A stretch of 64,000 nucleotides of DNA from RGIG4140 sp045614025 (GTDB lineage Bacteria > Pseudomonadota > Alphaproteobacteria > CAAHEQ01 > UBA3637). The DNA lies in contig JAZLCE010000015.1 of NCBI GenBank assembly GCA_045614025.1, forward strand, positions 1 to 64,000, in the 5' to 3' direction. Made by a program: the position numbers and the translations under genes. Positions 1-9,296 of this stretch are shown here, in pieces. Positions within the stretch are counted from its first letter, which is position 1. Every line of letters starts with the position of its first letter. The notes under the pieces are model-generated. The model saw only the letters and a program-made list of their open reading frames with translations, ran no database searches and was not told the DNA's origin.

Positions 1-175
1 TGGGTCAACGTATACCATCAATGGCAAAGCGCTTGATAGACTTAGCACAACAGTTGTTGCTGGGTTTGGGATGGATATAGGTGAAAATGCCACACTTAAA
101 CTTGAATATAACGGCAACTATCGAAAAGAATATCTTGATCACTCAGGTATGATCCGTTTAGAAATGAAGTTTTAA
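1..175 (+). CDS. Autotransporter beta-barrel, C-terminal fragment (cut by window start)
   Basis: Reading codons from base 2 gives 57 residues ending in K-F and a TAA stop at 173-175. A terminal phenylalanine after alternating hydrophobic residues is typical of an outer-membrane autotransporter barrel. The fragment aligns without gaps to the end of the complete autotransporter at 48854-51490, with about 30 of 57 residues identical, including LEYNG, RKEY and HSGMIR. It is therefore the last strands of a paralogous type V secretion translocator; passenger and start lie outside the window. A hairpin terminator follows. Confidence 0.85.
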   Translation, partial: GSTYTINGKALDRLSTTVVAGFGMDIGENATLKLEYNGNYRKEYLDHSGMIRLEMKF

Positions 176-190
176 GTGAAAGGAAATAAC

Positions 191-219
191 AAAAAGCCCT
201 CATGAAAGAGGGCTTTTTT
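191..219. terminator. Rho-independent terminator, probably bidirectional
   Basis: AAAAAGCCCT and AGGGCTTTTT form a 10-bp stem around the 8-base loop CATGAAAG, with T runs in both directions. It sits between the autotransporter fragment on the plus strand and the RNHCP gene on the minus strand and can end both transcripts. Confidence 0.85.
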
Positions 220-221
220 AA

Positions 222-545
222 TTACTTTTTATATTCTAAAGGATTAAATGTTCCCGCAGATAATGCAATCAAGGCTTTTCTTGAATCTTTTGGAGAAACC
301 TTGTTTTTACGCCGAAATCCACATTTTGAACATTCATGCAAAATAAATTCTGCAGCATTTTTGATTTCATATCCAACAGCATACATTACCCCGTGACAAG
401 AAGATGCCCTATCCCCTGGATTGATATCCACATGCAAAGAAGATAAACATTTTGGGCAATGGTTGGTATATCCATTTCCCTCAACTTCTTGCCCACAAAC
501 GGCGCAAACAAAATCTTCAACATTTCTTTCAAAAAGTTTGCTCAT
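222..545 (-). CDS. RNHCP-domain zinc-ribbon protein
   Basis: A 107-residue protein with three cysteine knuckles: CAVC near residue 14, HCPKC near residue 29 and CSKC near residue 72. The block T-N-H-C-P followed by H-V-D-x-x-P-G-D-R-A-S-x-C matches the RNHCP family as I know it, a small presumed zinc-binding domain of unknown function. No signal peptide or membrane segment, so probably cytoplasmic. Its ATG overlaps the end of hflX by 4 bases (542-545), indicating translational coupling as the last gene of the glgB-led run. A role in RNA or ribosome biology beside HflX is only a guess. Confidence 0.75.
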   Translation of the reverse strand: MSKLFERNVEDFVCAVCGQEVEGNGYTNHCPKCLSSLHVDINPGDRASSCHGVMYAVGYEIKNAAEFILHECSKCGFRRKNKVSPKDSRKALIALSAGTFNPLEYKK

Positions 546-1813
546 TTTTCGCCTTTCATAAACTCTTCAAAATAAAAAAGTTCACTTTCTTTAATTTTAA
601 CCTTTAACTTAATATATCGTTGCAAATCTTTTCTCTCTAACACTTGAGCTTTTTGATAAATTTGCGCCAACGCCTTTCCATCTGTAACCGGTATTTTAAG
701 TTCAACTTCTTTAGCTTCTTTATTCAACGCTTCTTCAATGCAATTTAAAAGCTTATCAAACCCCTCACCCGTTTCAGCACAAATTGGACATTCCTTTGGG
801 CGGCGTTTCTTTTGTTCTAAAATCATTTTTCGATCATCTTCATCATAAAGATCCATTTTATTTAATGCTTCAATAAGCCCTTCTTCAACTTCATCATGAA
901 GCCCTAAATCAGATAAAACCGCTTCAACATCTTTACGTTGAGCCGTTGAATCCTCATGAAAATAATCTCTAACATGAACAATCACATCTGCATCTAACAC
1001 TTCTTCAAGCGTTGCCCTAAAAGCCATAATCAATTCTGTTGGCAAATCAGAGATGAACCCCACTGTATCAGATAAAATCACCACCTGCCCTGATGGTAAT
1101 TTAATTTTGCGCATTGTCGGATCTAATGTAGCAAACAACATATCTTTTGCCATTACATTAGCTTGTGTTAACTTATTAAATAAAGTGGATTTTCCAGCAT
1201 TGGTATATCCCACCAAGGCAACAATTGGAAACGGCACTTTTTGGCGAGCAGCTCGATGCAAATATCTTGTTTTTTTAACTGCCTCTAATTCTTTTTTAAT
1301 TTTGATGATATCTTCATCAATTAACCTTCGGTCAAGCTCAATCTGAGTTTCCCCTGGCCCTCCCAAGAACCCTGAACCACCGCGTTGCCGCTCAAGGTGA
1401 GTCCATGACCGAACCAAACGAGATCTCGCATAAGTTAAATGCGCTAATTCAACTTGAAGAACCCCTTCTTTTGTGCGCGCCCGTTTACCAAAAATTTCTA
1501 AAATCAAAGCCGTCTTATCAATAACTTTTGTATTCCACGCTTTTTCAAGGTTTCTTTGTTGAAGTGGAGAAAGCCTGCAAGCTAAAATAACCAACTCGAT
1601 TTCATTTTCTTTAATAAAATCAATATAATTTTCAATAACGCCTTTCCCAATATAAGCATTTGCTTTAATCTCTTTTAAAGGAACAAGCGCACTTTCAATC
1701 ACATTTAATTCAATCGCCTTTGTTAAACTGGCAACTTCTTCAAGCCTTGCTTTAGGCGTTCTTATATCCGTTTCTTGTTTTAAATACGGCAATAAAACCA
1801 ATGTATTCGTCAA
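542..1813 (-). CDS. hflX: GTPase HflX, ribosome-associated
   Basis: A 423-residue protein of normal family length. The N-terminal HflX domain carries the glycine-rich GGPGETQIELDRR segment (about 151-163). The GTPase domain has G1 GYTNAGKST (202-209), G3 DTVGF (249-253) and G4 NKMD (318-321). HflX proteins bind the 50S subunit and split stalled ribosomes, especially under heat or antibiotic stress. The start is MTNTLVLLP. The acyl-ACP thioesterase ends 6 bases upstream and the RNHCP gene overlaps its end, so it lies inside one operon. The usual hfq-hflX neighbourhood is absent. Confidence 0.95.
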   Translation of the reverse strand: MTNTLVLLPYLKQETDIRTPKARLEEVASLTKAIELNVIESALVPLKEIKANAYIGKGVIENYIDFIKENEIELVILACRLSPLQQRNLEKAWNTKVIDKTALILEIFGKRARTKEGVLQVELAHLTYARSRLVRSWTHLERQRGGSGFLGGPGETQIELDRRLIDEDIIKIKKELEAVKKTRYLHRAARQKVPFPIVALVGYTNAGKSTLFNKLTQANVMAKDMLFATLDPTMRKIKLPSGQVVILSDTVGFISDLPTELIMAFRATLEEVLDADVIVHVRDYFHEDSTAQRKDVEAVLSDLGLHDEVEEGLIEALNKMDLYDEDDRKMILEQKKRRPKECPICAETGEGFDKLLNCIEEALNKEAKEVELKIPVTDGKALAQIYQKAQVLERKDLQRYIKLKVKIKESELFYFEEFMKGEK

Positions 1814-1819
1814 AAATTA

Positions 1820-2560
1820 TTACTCCAACTCTTTTTTATCCCAACAACTAAAAATTCGTGCATACTCTTTCTTTGTTTCTGGATCTTGCACAACCGTATA
1901 AACATTATTTTCAAAAATATGGCTTAATATTTTAACAACACTTTGTTTTTCAGCACCTTGCTTAAATTGAATTTTTAACTCTTTTAATTGATGATGAGCT
2001 AAAAAATCCTCTGGCAAAGCATCCAATAACCAAGAAGGATATACCGCATTATTCACATGTTGATTAATATCAATGTCATCTTCACGAATAACTTCATTTG
2101 CTTCATACTCAAATGTTTCAGGCAAGATAATCTTTTCAAAATTTGTTTGCAAAGCTCTTTCTTCAATGGCTTTTAAATGCCCAACATGTTTTTGAACAGG
2201 TAAAGGTCTTTTTCTGATTAAATCAATTAAAATCCAACTGCTTGAAGCAACAAGAAGCGTTTCACCCATATCATTTTTAAGCTCAAAATCTCTAATCGCA
2301 GATAAAGAGCCAACTCCAGATGGCCAAGAAGATAAAATCAAGTTTTCATCTCTTTGAGGCAATCGATTAATCTTTACATGATACCCTGCCCCCATCCAAG
2401 TCATATTATTTTGAAGGCAAAAATTATATCCAACGCCTAATTCTTCGGCATTTAAATCAGCAATATCTTGAAATAAATTAAACAAGGATCGTAATCTTAA
2501 TTGATTAAACCTGTCACATTCAGCTGATCTGACGCGATATTTTTTTTGAAATTTATCCAT
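1820..2560 (-). CDS. Acyl-ACP thioesterase (double hot-dog fold)
   Basis: A 246-residue cytosolic protein resembling bacterial/plant acyl-ACP thioesterases that release free fatty acids from acyl carrier protein. The N-terminal hot-dog begins with the substrate segment YRVRSAECDRF. The second hot-dog contains DIDINQHVNN (about 163-172), matching the family's D/N-x-H-V-N active-site motif. An aromatic-rich hot-dog helix (WMGAGYHVKI) lies near residue 60. It starts 5 bases after malQ ends and stops 6 bases before hflX, so is co-transcribed with glycogen genes. Substrate chain length cannot be read from sequence. Confidence 0.8.
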   Translation of the reverse strand: MDKFQKKYRVRSAECDRFNQLRLRSLFNLFQDIADLNAEELGVGYNFCLQNNMTWMGAGYHVKINRLPQRDENLILSSWPSGVGSLSAIRDFELKNDMGETLLVASSSWILIDLIRKRPLPVQKHVGHLKAIEERALQTNFEKIILPETFEYEANEVIREDDIDINQHVNNAVYPSWLLDALPEDFLAHHQLKELKIQFKQGAEKQSVVKILSHIFENNVYTVVQDPETKKEYARIFSCWDKKELE

Positions 2561-2565
2561 TAATC

Positions 2566-4755
2566 CTAATCTCTTTGTTTTTTGACAATACGAACAATAT
2601 CCTTTAGTCTTTTATCTTGCAACATTTCTTCAAGATAGACTGGTAATTTATGGCGCCAATTTGGATATTCCATATAAGTACCAGGCAAATTAAACTGCTC
2701 ATCCATTTCAAAAATGTCTTCCGGTCTTATAAGCAAAATTTTACTATTTGTCAAAGATAAATATTTATAAACAGATGGAATAAACCAAATTGGCACCTCT
2801 TTTTCTTCTTTTTGAGCCATTTTAATCTCAAAACCTTGTTGTTCAAAAGCTTTAAAAAACAACTCTTTTTCTGTTTTTCTGTTTTCTTTATGGTGCGTAT
2901 ATTGCTCTAAAGAAATGGTTTTCATCTTTTTAGCAAGCTCTAAATCCAACTCTTTATAAAACCCTGTATAAGAAGGCAAATCATGCGTTCCCGTTGAAAT
3001 TAAAGAATTAGAGGGATAGTGCTCTGGCGCAATAAAACCATTCCAATCGCGTTCAAAATGCATAATTTTAAATGAAAAAGCATTCAATTTAATCATTTCA
3101 TTTGAAAAACCATCTGGAGCAGTTCCCAAATCTTCAGCAATAACAACCGTTTTGTTTAAGTGACTTTCAAGCGCTAAAATGCCTGTTAATTCTTTAAATG
3201 GAAAAGTTAAATAAGCCCCTGTTGCCCCTTGAACTCTTAAATAAAGACGCATCAACCCAAAAGCATGGTCAATTCGAACAGCCCCTGCTCCTTTCATCAC
3301 ACTTCTTAACACATTGATAAATGCTTTATATCCCGTTTTATGAAGAACTTTTGGATTAAATGGCGCCAAAGACCAATCTTGCCCTTTTTGATTAAAGGCA
3401 TCTGGTGGCGCACCCGTTGTAACCCCTGTCATAAATGAAACTTGATCTGACCATACTTCAGCCGAATTATCGCTTACCCCCACTGGCATATCCGTATAAA
3501 GCCCCAATGGTAAAGCTTTTGCTTTTTGAATCACTTTATCTAATTGTTCAAAAGCAATAAATTGTTGATAGTAAATATTATAAATCTCTGTTTCATTTTC
3601 TTTGATAAATTCTTTGAGCTCTTTTGAAGAAGGATTTTGAAAAAACTTTTCCCATTCACGCCACATCATTGATGTTTTATTTAATGCCGCCTGATCTCTT
3701 AGCACTTGAAAAACAGCAAAATCTTGAAGAGCTTTGCCTTTTTCTTTCAAAAACGCATTAAAATCTTTTCCTCTTTGTGTTAACGCATTGCCATCTAAAT
3801 CAAAATGAAGTTCCTTAAATCTTTTATATAAAATTTTAAATGCACTCTTCTTTAAACCCATAACCGCATGATAATCAACCGTTTTGCTGCGGCGCGCCAT
3901 TTTTAAAAGTCTTTGAATCGAAGGATACGAGAACCATCGTTGAAATTGAACATAATTTTCACGTTCCGCAACACCTTCAATATCAACATATATCGGATTT
4001 AAAAACAATCTTGAGCATGGAAAATAAGGACTTGCATCATCTGGGTTATCTTGAAAAAGCGCAGATAATGGATTCACGCCAATAAAAGAAGCGCCCGTTT
4101 TAATTGCAACATCAATTAATCCTTCTAAATCTTTAAAATCACCAATACCCCAGTTTCTTTTGGATCGAACAGCATATAATTGAACAGGATAACCAAAAAC
4201 TTTTTTATCCTCAGCCAGCGCTTCATTCATATAACAAGTATCTGGAACAATAATTAATGAAGATGATTCTTTTTTATTCTTTACTTGAACACTTAATGAA
4301 TGATAACCCATTTCTAACTCAAGCATTAAACTTAATTCTTTTTGAATATAAACTTCTCCATCAATCTCATCTTCTTGAATTGTTGGCAATAAAGAAAGAG
4401 GCACTTCATCAAAAAATTCTTCACCTTCGCTCGTTTTAATGCGCCAAATCAAAGTTTCATTTTCTAATTCTTTTTTAAGACAAACAGGGATAATTGTATC
4501 CTCTGATTCGCTTAAACGCACAACAATCGTTTTTGAAATTAAATAAGCATATTCATCTTGTTTAATTTTTTTTAAAGAAACGTCAATTTCTTTATTTGTA
4601 TCAGCTTTATATCCCAAACTTTTTAAAATGGTTTGCTTAGAAAGAGTATCTGCTTCATAAAGAGTATTTGTTCCACGATCCAAAAAATTAAGCCAAATAC
4701 CTGCTTTTTCAGATAATAAATTTAATTTTTCAAGATTAACAACCTCTTTTACCAT
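2566..4755 (-). CDS. malQ: 4-alpha-glucanotransferase (amylomaltase, GH77)
   Basis: A 729-residue enzyme of the long E. coli-like MalQ type, with an extra N-terminal region of about 190 residues before the GH77 barrel. Family motifs are RNWGIGDFKDL (substrate loop), VRIDHAFGL with the nucleophile aspartate, VIAEDLGT with the acid/base glutamate, and STGTHDLPS with the third carboxylate. It transfers maltodextrin units between glucans and can disproportionate the short chains left by debranching. The start MVKEVVN is preceded by a strong GGGGGAG Shine-Dalgarno sequence. It sits directly behind glgX, consistent with glycogen or maltodextrin turnover. Confidence 0.93.
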   Translation of the reverse strand: MVKEVVNLEKLNLLSEKAGIWLNFLDRGTNTLYEADTLSKQTILKSLGYKADTNKEIDVSLKKIKQDEYAYLISKTIVVRLSESEDTIIPVCLKKELENETLIWRIKTSEGEEFFDEVPLSLLPTIQEDEIDGEVYIQKELSLMLELEMGYHSLSVQVKNKKESSSLIIVPDTCYMNEALAEDKKVFGYPVQLYAVRSKRNWGIGDFKDLEGLIDVAIKTGASFIGVNPLSALFQDNPDDASPYFPCSRLFLNPIYVDIEGVAERENYVQFQRWFSYPSIQRLLKMARRSKTVDYHAVMGLKKSAFKILYKRFKELHFDLDGNALTQRGKDFNAFLKEKGKALQDFAVFQVLRDQAALNKTSMMWREWEKFFQNPSSKELKEFIKENETEIYNIYYQQFIAFEQLDKVIQKAKALPLGLYTDMPVGVSDNSAEVWSDQVSFMTGVTTGAPPDAFNQKGQDWSLAPFNPKVLHKTGYKAFINVLRSVMKGAGAVRIDHAFGLMRLYLRVQGATGAYLTFPFKELTGILALESHLNKTVVIAEDLGTAPDGFSNEMIKLNAFSFKIMHFERDWNGFIAPEHYPSNSLISTGTHDLPSYTGFYKELDLELAKKMKTISLEQYTHHKENRKTEKELFFKAFEQQGFEIKMAQKEEKEVPIWFIPSVYKYLSLTNSKILLIRPEDIFEMDEQFNLPGTYMEYPNWRHKLPVYLEEMLQDKRLKDIVRIVKKQRD

Positions 4756-4764
4756 CTTCTCCCC

Positions 4765-6807
4765 CTATTTCATCTTTTCTAATACCACAACGCTAAATGG
4801 TGGTACCTTTAAACTTTTAACTTTTTGTTTTTTTAATGTATCTGATGTTGAAAAAACAATTTTCCAATCAAAATCCCTTGCGGGTAAAGTCCATTTAATT
4901 TCTTCATGATATGCATTAAAAATCAAAAATAACCTATTATTATTTTTATGATTTTTTATCAAACAAGAAACGGCTCGCACATAATAATGCCAATCATTTT
5001 TTTCCATTTGCAATCCATCTGGTTTATACCAGGTGCAAATATCTTCAGTAAAAAAGTGACTATGTTCCATAATTGGTCTTGATTGACGAAAAGACATTAA
5101 TTCTTTCACCATTTTAAGCATTTCTTTGCCTTGTGGCGTTATATTTTCCCAATCAATCCATGAATATTCATTATCTTGAGCATAGGTGTTATTATTGCCT
5201 TGTTGTGTAGCCATAATCTCATCACCAGATCTAATCATTGGTGTTCCGAATGAGAGCAATAATGTTGCCATTAATGATTTTGCTCGGTCCATCCTATTTT
5301 TCAACACAATAGGATCATTTGTTGGGCCTTCAACCCCTCCATTATAAGACAAATTATGATCTGTCCCATCACGATTATCTTCACCATTCGCTTCATTATG
5401 TTTTTGATTATATGACACAAGATCATTCAAAGTAAAACCATCATGAGCCGTGATAAAATTAACAGATTCCCATGGTCTTCTGCCACGATACTGGTATACA
5501 TCTGAAGAACCCGTTAAACGGGAAGCAAAATCCCCCGCCTGCCCTTCATCACCGCGCCAAAATCTGCGCATAGTATCTCTAAATTTATCATTCCATTCTG
5601 CCCAACCTGGCCTGAAAAAACCAACTTGATAACCACCAAGTCCCAAATCCCATGGTTCGGCAATAAGCTTTAAACGTTGCAAAGTTGGATCTTGCTGAAC
5701 CGTTGATAAAAAGGCACTTTTAGCACCATATTGATTATTTTCATCACGCGCTAAAGTCGTTGCCAAATCAAATCTAAATCCATCAATTTGCATTTGATTT
5801 GCCCAATAACGCAAAGAATCCATTACCAATTGCAATACACGGGGGTGCCCTAAGTTAAATGAAGCGCCACAACCGGTTGTATCTTCATAATAACGCTTAT
5901 TTTCTTTATTTAATCGATAATAAACCGGATTATCAATACCGCGATAGCAAAGCGTTTGCCCCATTTGATTGCCTTCGCCTGTATGATTATAAACAACATC
6001 TAAAATCACTTCAACACCAGCTTCGTGGAACACACGCACCATATGTTTTAATTCATCTAAGTTTCGTTTATCCGATAAATAAGAGGCCTGAGGTGCCATA
6101 AAAGCAATCGGGTCATATCCCCAATAGTTTGAAAGTCCCTTCTCTTTTAAAAAACCACTATTCATAAAAGATGCAATTGGCAACAATTCAACAGAGCTAA
6201 CCCCTAATGATTTAATATATTCAATCACCTTTTTGGAGCTCATTCCTTTAAACGTTCCCCTAAAAGCCTTATCAATCTCAGGATTTAAAGCCGTAAAACT
6301 TTTTACGTGTGCTTCATAAATAATTTCATCTGTCCATGGAATTTTCGGTTTAGAGACACCTTTCCAATCAAATGACGCATCATCTGTAATAATCCCCTTC
6401 GGAACAAACGGAGCAGAATCTGTTTTTGAAAACGACAAATCTTCTTTTTTTGAAAGTGCTTGATAACCCAACATTGAGTTATGCGCTGAAATTGGCCCAG
6501 TCAATAATTTTGCATATGGATCAATTAATAACTTATTGGGATTAAATCGCAAACCATTTTCTGGCTCATACGGTCCATAAACACGATATCCATATAATTG
6601 ACCAGGTTTTAACCCTTCAATATATCCATGAAATACCTCATCCGTATATTCGGGCAACACAATACGTTCTTCTTGTTTCCCTGAACTATCAAAAAGACAT
6701 AGTTCAACCTTTGTTGCTGAAGAAGAAAAAAGCGCAAAATTTACACCCTTTCCATCATATGTAGCTCCTAATGGATATGGCTCTCCTTTTAAAACGGTGC
6801 GTGTCAT
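4765..6807 (-). CDS. glgX: Glycogen debranching enzyme (GH13, isoamylase-like)
   Basis: A 680-residue protein. An N-terminal CBM48 domain (YPLGATYDGKGVNFALFS) precedes a GH13 barrel with GFRFDLATTLAR (nucleophile Asp), LIAEPWDLG (acid/base Glu) and FITAHDGFTLND (third Asp). It hydrolyses alpha-1,6 branches of glycogen, normally after phosphorylase trimming. I place the start at 6807 because GGGGGA lies just upstream of that ATG. An in-frame TTG at 6825 would put the ribosome-binding site inside the coding region and leave almost no leader. glgB ends 20 bases upstream and malQ follows after 9 bases. Confidence 0.93.
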   Translation of the reverse strand: MTRTVLKGEPYPLGATYDGKGVNFALFSSSATKVELCLFDSSGKQEERIVLPEYTDEVFHGYIEGLKPGQLYGYRVYGPYEPENGLRFNPNKLLIDPYAKLLTGPISAHNSMLGYQALSKKEDLSFSKTDSAPFVPKGIITDDASFDWKGVSKPKIPWTDEIIYEAHVKSFTALNPEIDKAFRGTFKGMSSKKVIEYIKSLGVSSVELLPIASFMNSGFLKEKGLSNYWGYDPIAFMAPQASYLSDKRNLDELKHMVRVFHEAGVEVILDVVYNHTGEGNQMGQTLCYRGIDNPVYYRLNKENKRYYEDTTGCGASFNLGHPRVLQLVMDSLRYWANQMQIDGFRFDLATTLARDENNQYGAKSAFLSTVQQDPTLQRLKLIAEPWDLGLGGYQVGFFRPGWAEWNDKFRDTMRRFWRGDEGQAGDFASRLTGSSDVYQYRGRRPWESVNFITAHDGFTLNDLVSYNQKHNEANGEDNRDGTDHNLSYNGGVEGPTNDPIVLKNRMDRAKSLMATLLLSFGTPMIRSGDEIMATQQGNNNTYAQDNEYSWIDWENITPQGKEMLKMVKELMSFRQSRPIMEHSHFFTEDICTWYKPDGLQMEKNDWHYYVRAVSCLIKNHKNNNRLFLIFNAYHEEIKWTLPARDFDWKIVFSTSDTLKKQKVKSLKVPPFSVVVLEKMK

Positions 6808-6827
6808 CTGTCCCCCAAGTTTCAAAC

Positions 6828-9041
6828 TTATCTATTTTTCAATCGATAAACCACAACAGCTAATGGAGGCAAAGTTACTTTTAAGGCATGTGGTTTAAAA
6901 TTCCAGCCTTCTCCTGATTGAATTAAGCCAGAGTTTACAACCCCTGCTCCACCAAACTCTGTTGAGTCAGAATTGAAAATTTCTTCATATTCTCCAGCTT
7001 CATTAACACCAATTTTATAATCATAACGCACAACTGGCGTGAAATTACAAGCAATAATAAGAGAATTTCCCTCTTTATCTTTTCTCATAAATGAAAAACA
7101 AGATTGAGCCGCATCACTTCCATCAATCCATTCAAATCCACTTCCATCAAAATCCAAATCAGAAAGCTCTTTTGAAGAAATATAAAGATGGTTAAGCGTT
7201 TTAATTAAGTGTTGCAATTTTTTATGATCATCATACTGCAACAATCCCCAATCTAAACTATCTGCATAATTCCATTCTTTACGCACTCCAAACTCATTTC
7301 CCATAAACAAAAGTTTTTTACCTGGATGCATATACATATATGAATAATAAAGTCTTAAATTAGCGCATTTTTGCCAATTATCCCCTGGCACTTTATCATA
7401 CATCGGTCCTTTTCCATGAACAACTTCATCATGCGAAATTGGCAATGTGAAATTTTCAGTAAAAGCATATAGCATTGAAAAAGTAAGTTCATTATGGTGA
7501 TATCTGCGATGAATAGATTCATGAGCAATATATCCCAATGTATCATGCATCCATCCCATATTCCATTTATATCCAAAACCAAGCCCCCCAATATATGTTG
7601 GTTTTGAAACCATTGGCCAAGCTGTTGATTCTTCAGCAAAAGTTGTGTATCCCGCATTTTCACCAAAAACAAGCTCATTTAACTTGCGAAGAAAATTGAT
7701 TGCATCAATATTTTCTCGTCCACCATATTTATTTGGAATCCATTCCCCCTCTTTTCTTGAATAATCCAAATAAAGCATACTAGCAACAGCATCTACTCTT
7801 AAAGCATCAATATGATATTCTCTAAGCCAAAACAAAGCATTCCCTAATAAGAAATTGGAAACTTCATTTCTTGAATAGTTATAAATTTTTGTTCCCCAAT
7901 CTTTATGTTCACCTTGTCTTGGATCTGCATGTTCATAAAGAGCTGTTCCATCAAATTCCGCCAAACCAAAAGCATCTTTAGGGAAATGAGCTGGCACCCA
8001 ATCCATAATAACAGCAATTCCCGCCTGATGCAATTTATCAATCAAATATTTAAAATCATCTGCGGTTCCATATCTGCTTGTTGGTGCATACATACCCGTT
8101 ACCTGATACCCCCAAGAACCATCAAACGGATATTCAGAAAGAGGTAAAAATTCAACATGTGTAAAACCCATTTCTTTTACATATGCAGGCAATTCCTCAG
8201 CCATTTCTCGATATGTTAACCAACGATTTCCCTCTAAAGAGTTACGACGCCAAGAACCAAAATGAACCTCATAAATGGAAATTGCAGAATCTAAAGCATT
8301 CGCTTTATGGCGTTTCATGGCACACCACTCACCATCTTGCCATTGATATTTATTAGGATCAACAACCAATGTTCCAGTTTTTGGACGCATCTCAAATGAA
8401 CGACCATAAGGGTCTATTTTTAAAGGAAGTAAATCTCCATTTGGACCAACTATTTCATATTTATAAATTGTCCACTCTGGCAAATGCGGAATAAAAAGTT
8501 CCCAAACTCCTGAAGAGCCTCTAGGTCTCATCATGTGGCGACGACCATCCCAATCGTTAAAATTACCCACCACACTTACTCTTTTAGCATTTGGAGCCCA
8601 AACAGCAAAACTCCCCCCTTTTACTCCTTGATGAGTTATCAGATGAGATCCCATTTTTTGATAAATATCCTTATGATTCCCTTCATTAAAAAGATATAAA
8701 TCCATATCACCTAAAACAGGCCAAAACCGATATGTATCTTCTGTTTCATAAACCTGATCATTAAAAAGAGTGATTTTAAAATAATAATCAAAAAATTCTG
8801 TTTCATCAACAAAAGCTAATTCAAACAACCCATCTTGATGGATTTTCTTCATTTCATGAATTTCTTTTGTTTTTGTTCTCACAATTTCAACCTTTTTAGC
8901 TTGAGGCTGAAATGTCCTTACAAATAAAAATGGGGTTAAAATATTTTTTGAACACAGATGCATTCCTAAAACACTAAATGGATCCCCTTTATAAGCACCA
9001 AAACAAATGGCATTCATATCCTCTGTTGTCATAAAACTCAT
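6828..9041 (-). CDS. glgB: 1,4-alpha-glucan branching enzyme
   Basis: A 737-residue protein, the usual GlgB length. An N-terminal beta-sandwich and CBM48 (FAVWAPNAKRVSVVGNFNDW) precede the GH13 barrel. Catalytic segments are ALRVDAVASMLYLDY (nucleophile Asp), FAEESTAWP (Glu) and PISHDEVVHGKG (Asp). It introduces alpha-1,6 branches into the glucan made by GlgA, which is encoded at 18885-20369. It is the first gene of a six-gene minus-strand run, with an AGGGG ribosome-binding site before the ATG. No glgC or glgP is present in the window. Confidence 0.95.
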   Translation of the reverse strand: MSFMTTEDMNAICFGAYKGDPFSVLGMHLCSKNILTPFLFVRTFQPQAKKVEIVRTKTKEIHEMKKIHQDGLFELAFVDETEFFDYYFKITLFNDQVYETEDTYRFWPVLGDMDLYLFNEGNHKDIYQKMGSHLITHQGVKGGSFAVWAPNAKRVSVVGNFNDWDGRRHMMRPRGSSGVWELFIPHLPEWTIYKYEIVGPNGDLLPLKIDPYGRSFEMRPKTGTLVVDPNKYQWQDGEWCAMKRHKANALDSAISIYEVHFGSWRRNSLEGNRWLTYREMAEELPAYVKEMGFTHVEFLPLSEYPFDGSWGYQVTGMYAPTSRYGTADDFKYLIDKLHQAGIAVIMDWVPAHFPKDAFGLAEFDGTALYEHADPRQGEHKDWGTKIYNYSRNEVSNFLLGNALFWLREYHIDALRVDAVASMLYLDYSRKEGEWIPNKYGGRENIDAINFLRKLNELVFGENAGYTTFAEESTAWPMVSKPTYIGGLGFGYKWNMGWMHDTLGYIAHESIHRRYHHNELTFSMLYAFTENFTLPISHDEVVHGKGPMYDKVPGDNWQKCANLRLYYSYMYMHPGKKLLFMGNEFGVRKEWNYADSLDWGLLQYDDHKKLQHLIKTLNHLYISSKELSDLDFDGSGFEWIDGSDAAQSCFSFMRKDKEGNSLIIACNFTPVVRYDYKIGVNEAGEYEEIFNSDSTEFGGAGVVNSGLIQSGEGWNFKPHALKVTLPPLAVVVYRLKNR

Positions 9042-9073
9042 ATTAAACCCCTTTTTTTAATAAAAACTATTTC

Positions 9074-9082
9074 TATATAACA
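9074..9082 (-). promoter_or_regulatory. Candidate extended -10 promoter of the glgB run
   Basis: On the minus strand TGT-TATATA forms an extended -10 element about 33 bases before the glgB start. The -35 region is only T-rich, so this is a weak call based on the extended element. Confidence 0.35.
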
Positions 9083-9184
9083 TTCTTTTTGCAAAAAAGA
9101 AAAGCAAAAAAAGATATTTTTTTATTTATTTTTTTAAGCAATTACATTTTCAAACTGATATTTATACAAAAACAAAAAAATCAC

Positions 9185-9213
9185 TTGCATTCGAACAAAA
9201 AAAATGTTAAACA
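9185..9213 (+). promoter_or_regulatory. Candidate promoter of ppdK
   Basis: TTGCAT, a 17-base spacer and TAAACA, with an extended TGT before the -10. It predicts a leader of roughly 75 bases before the ppdK ATG. The 61-codon open frame overlying this region is A/T-rich and not convincing as a gene. Confidence 0.5.
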
Positions 9214-9296
9214 TTTTGCGAATAAAAATCTCAAGGTTCCATACTTCTTTATGAGAAATATGGTTTTTAATTAACTAACAAGCAAAGGAAAAACTA

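Noticed and set aside
9089..9274. 61-codon frame before ppdK
   Set aside because: Lys/Phe/Asn-rich translation of A/T-rich DNA that overlaps the predicted promoter; no ribosome-binding site.
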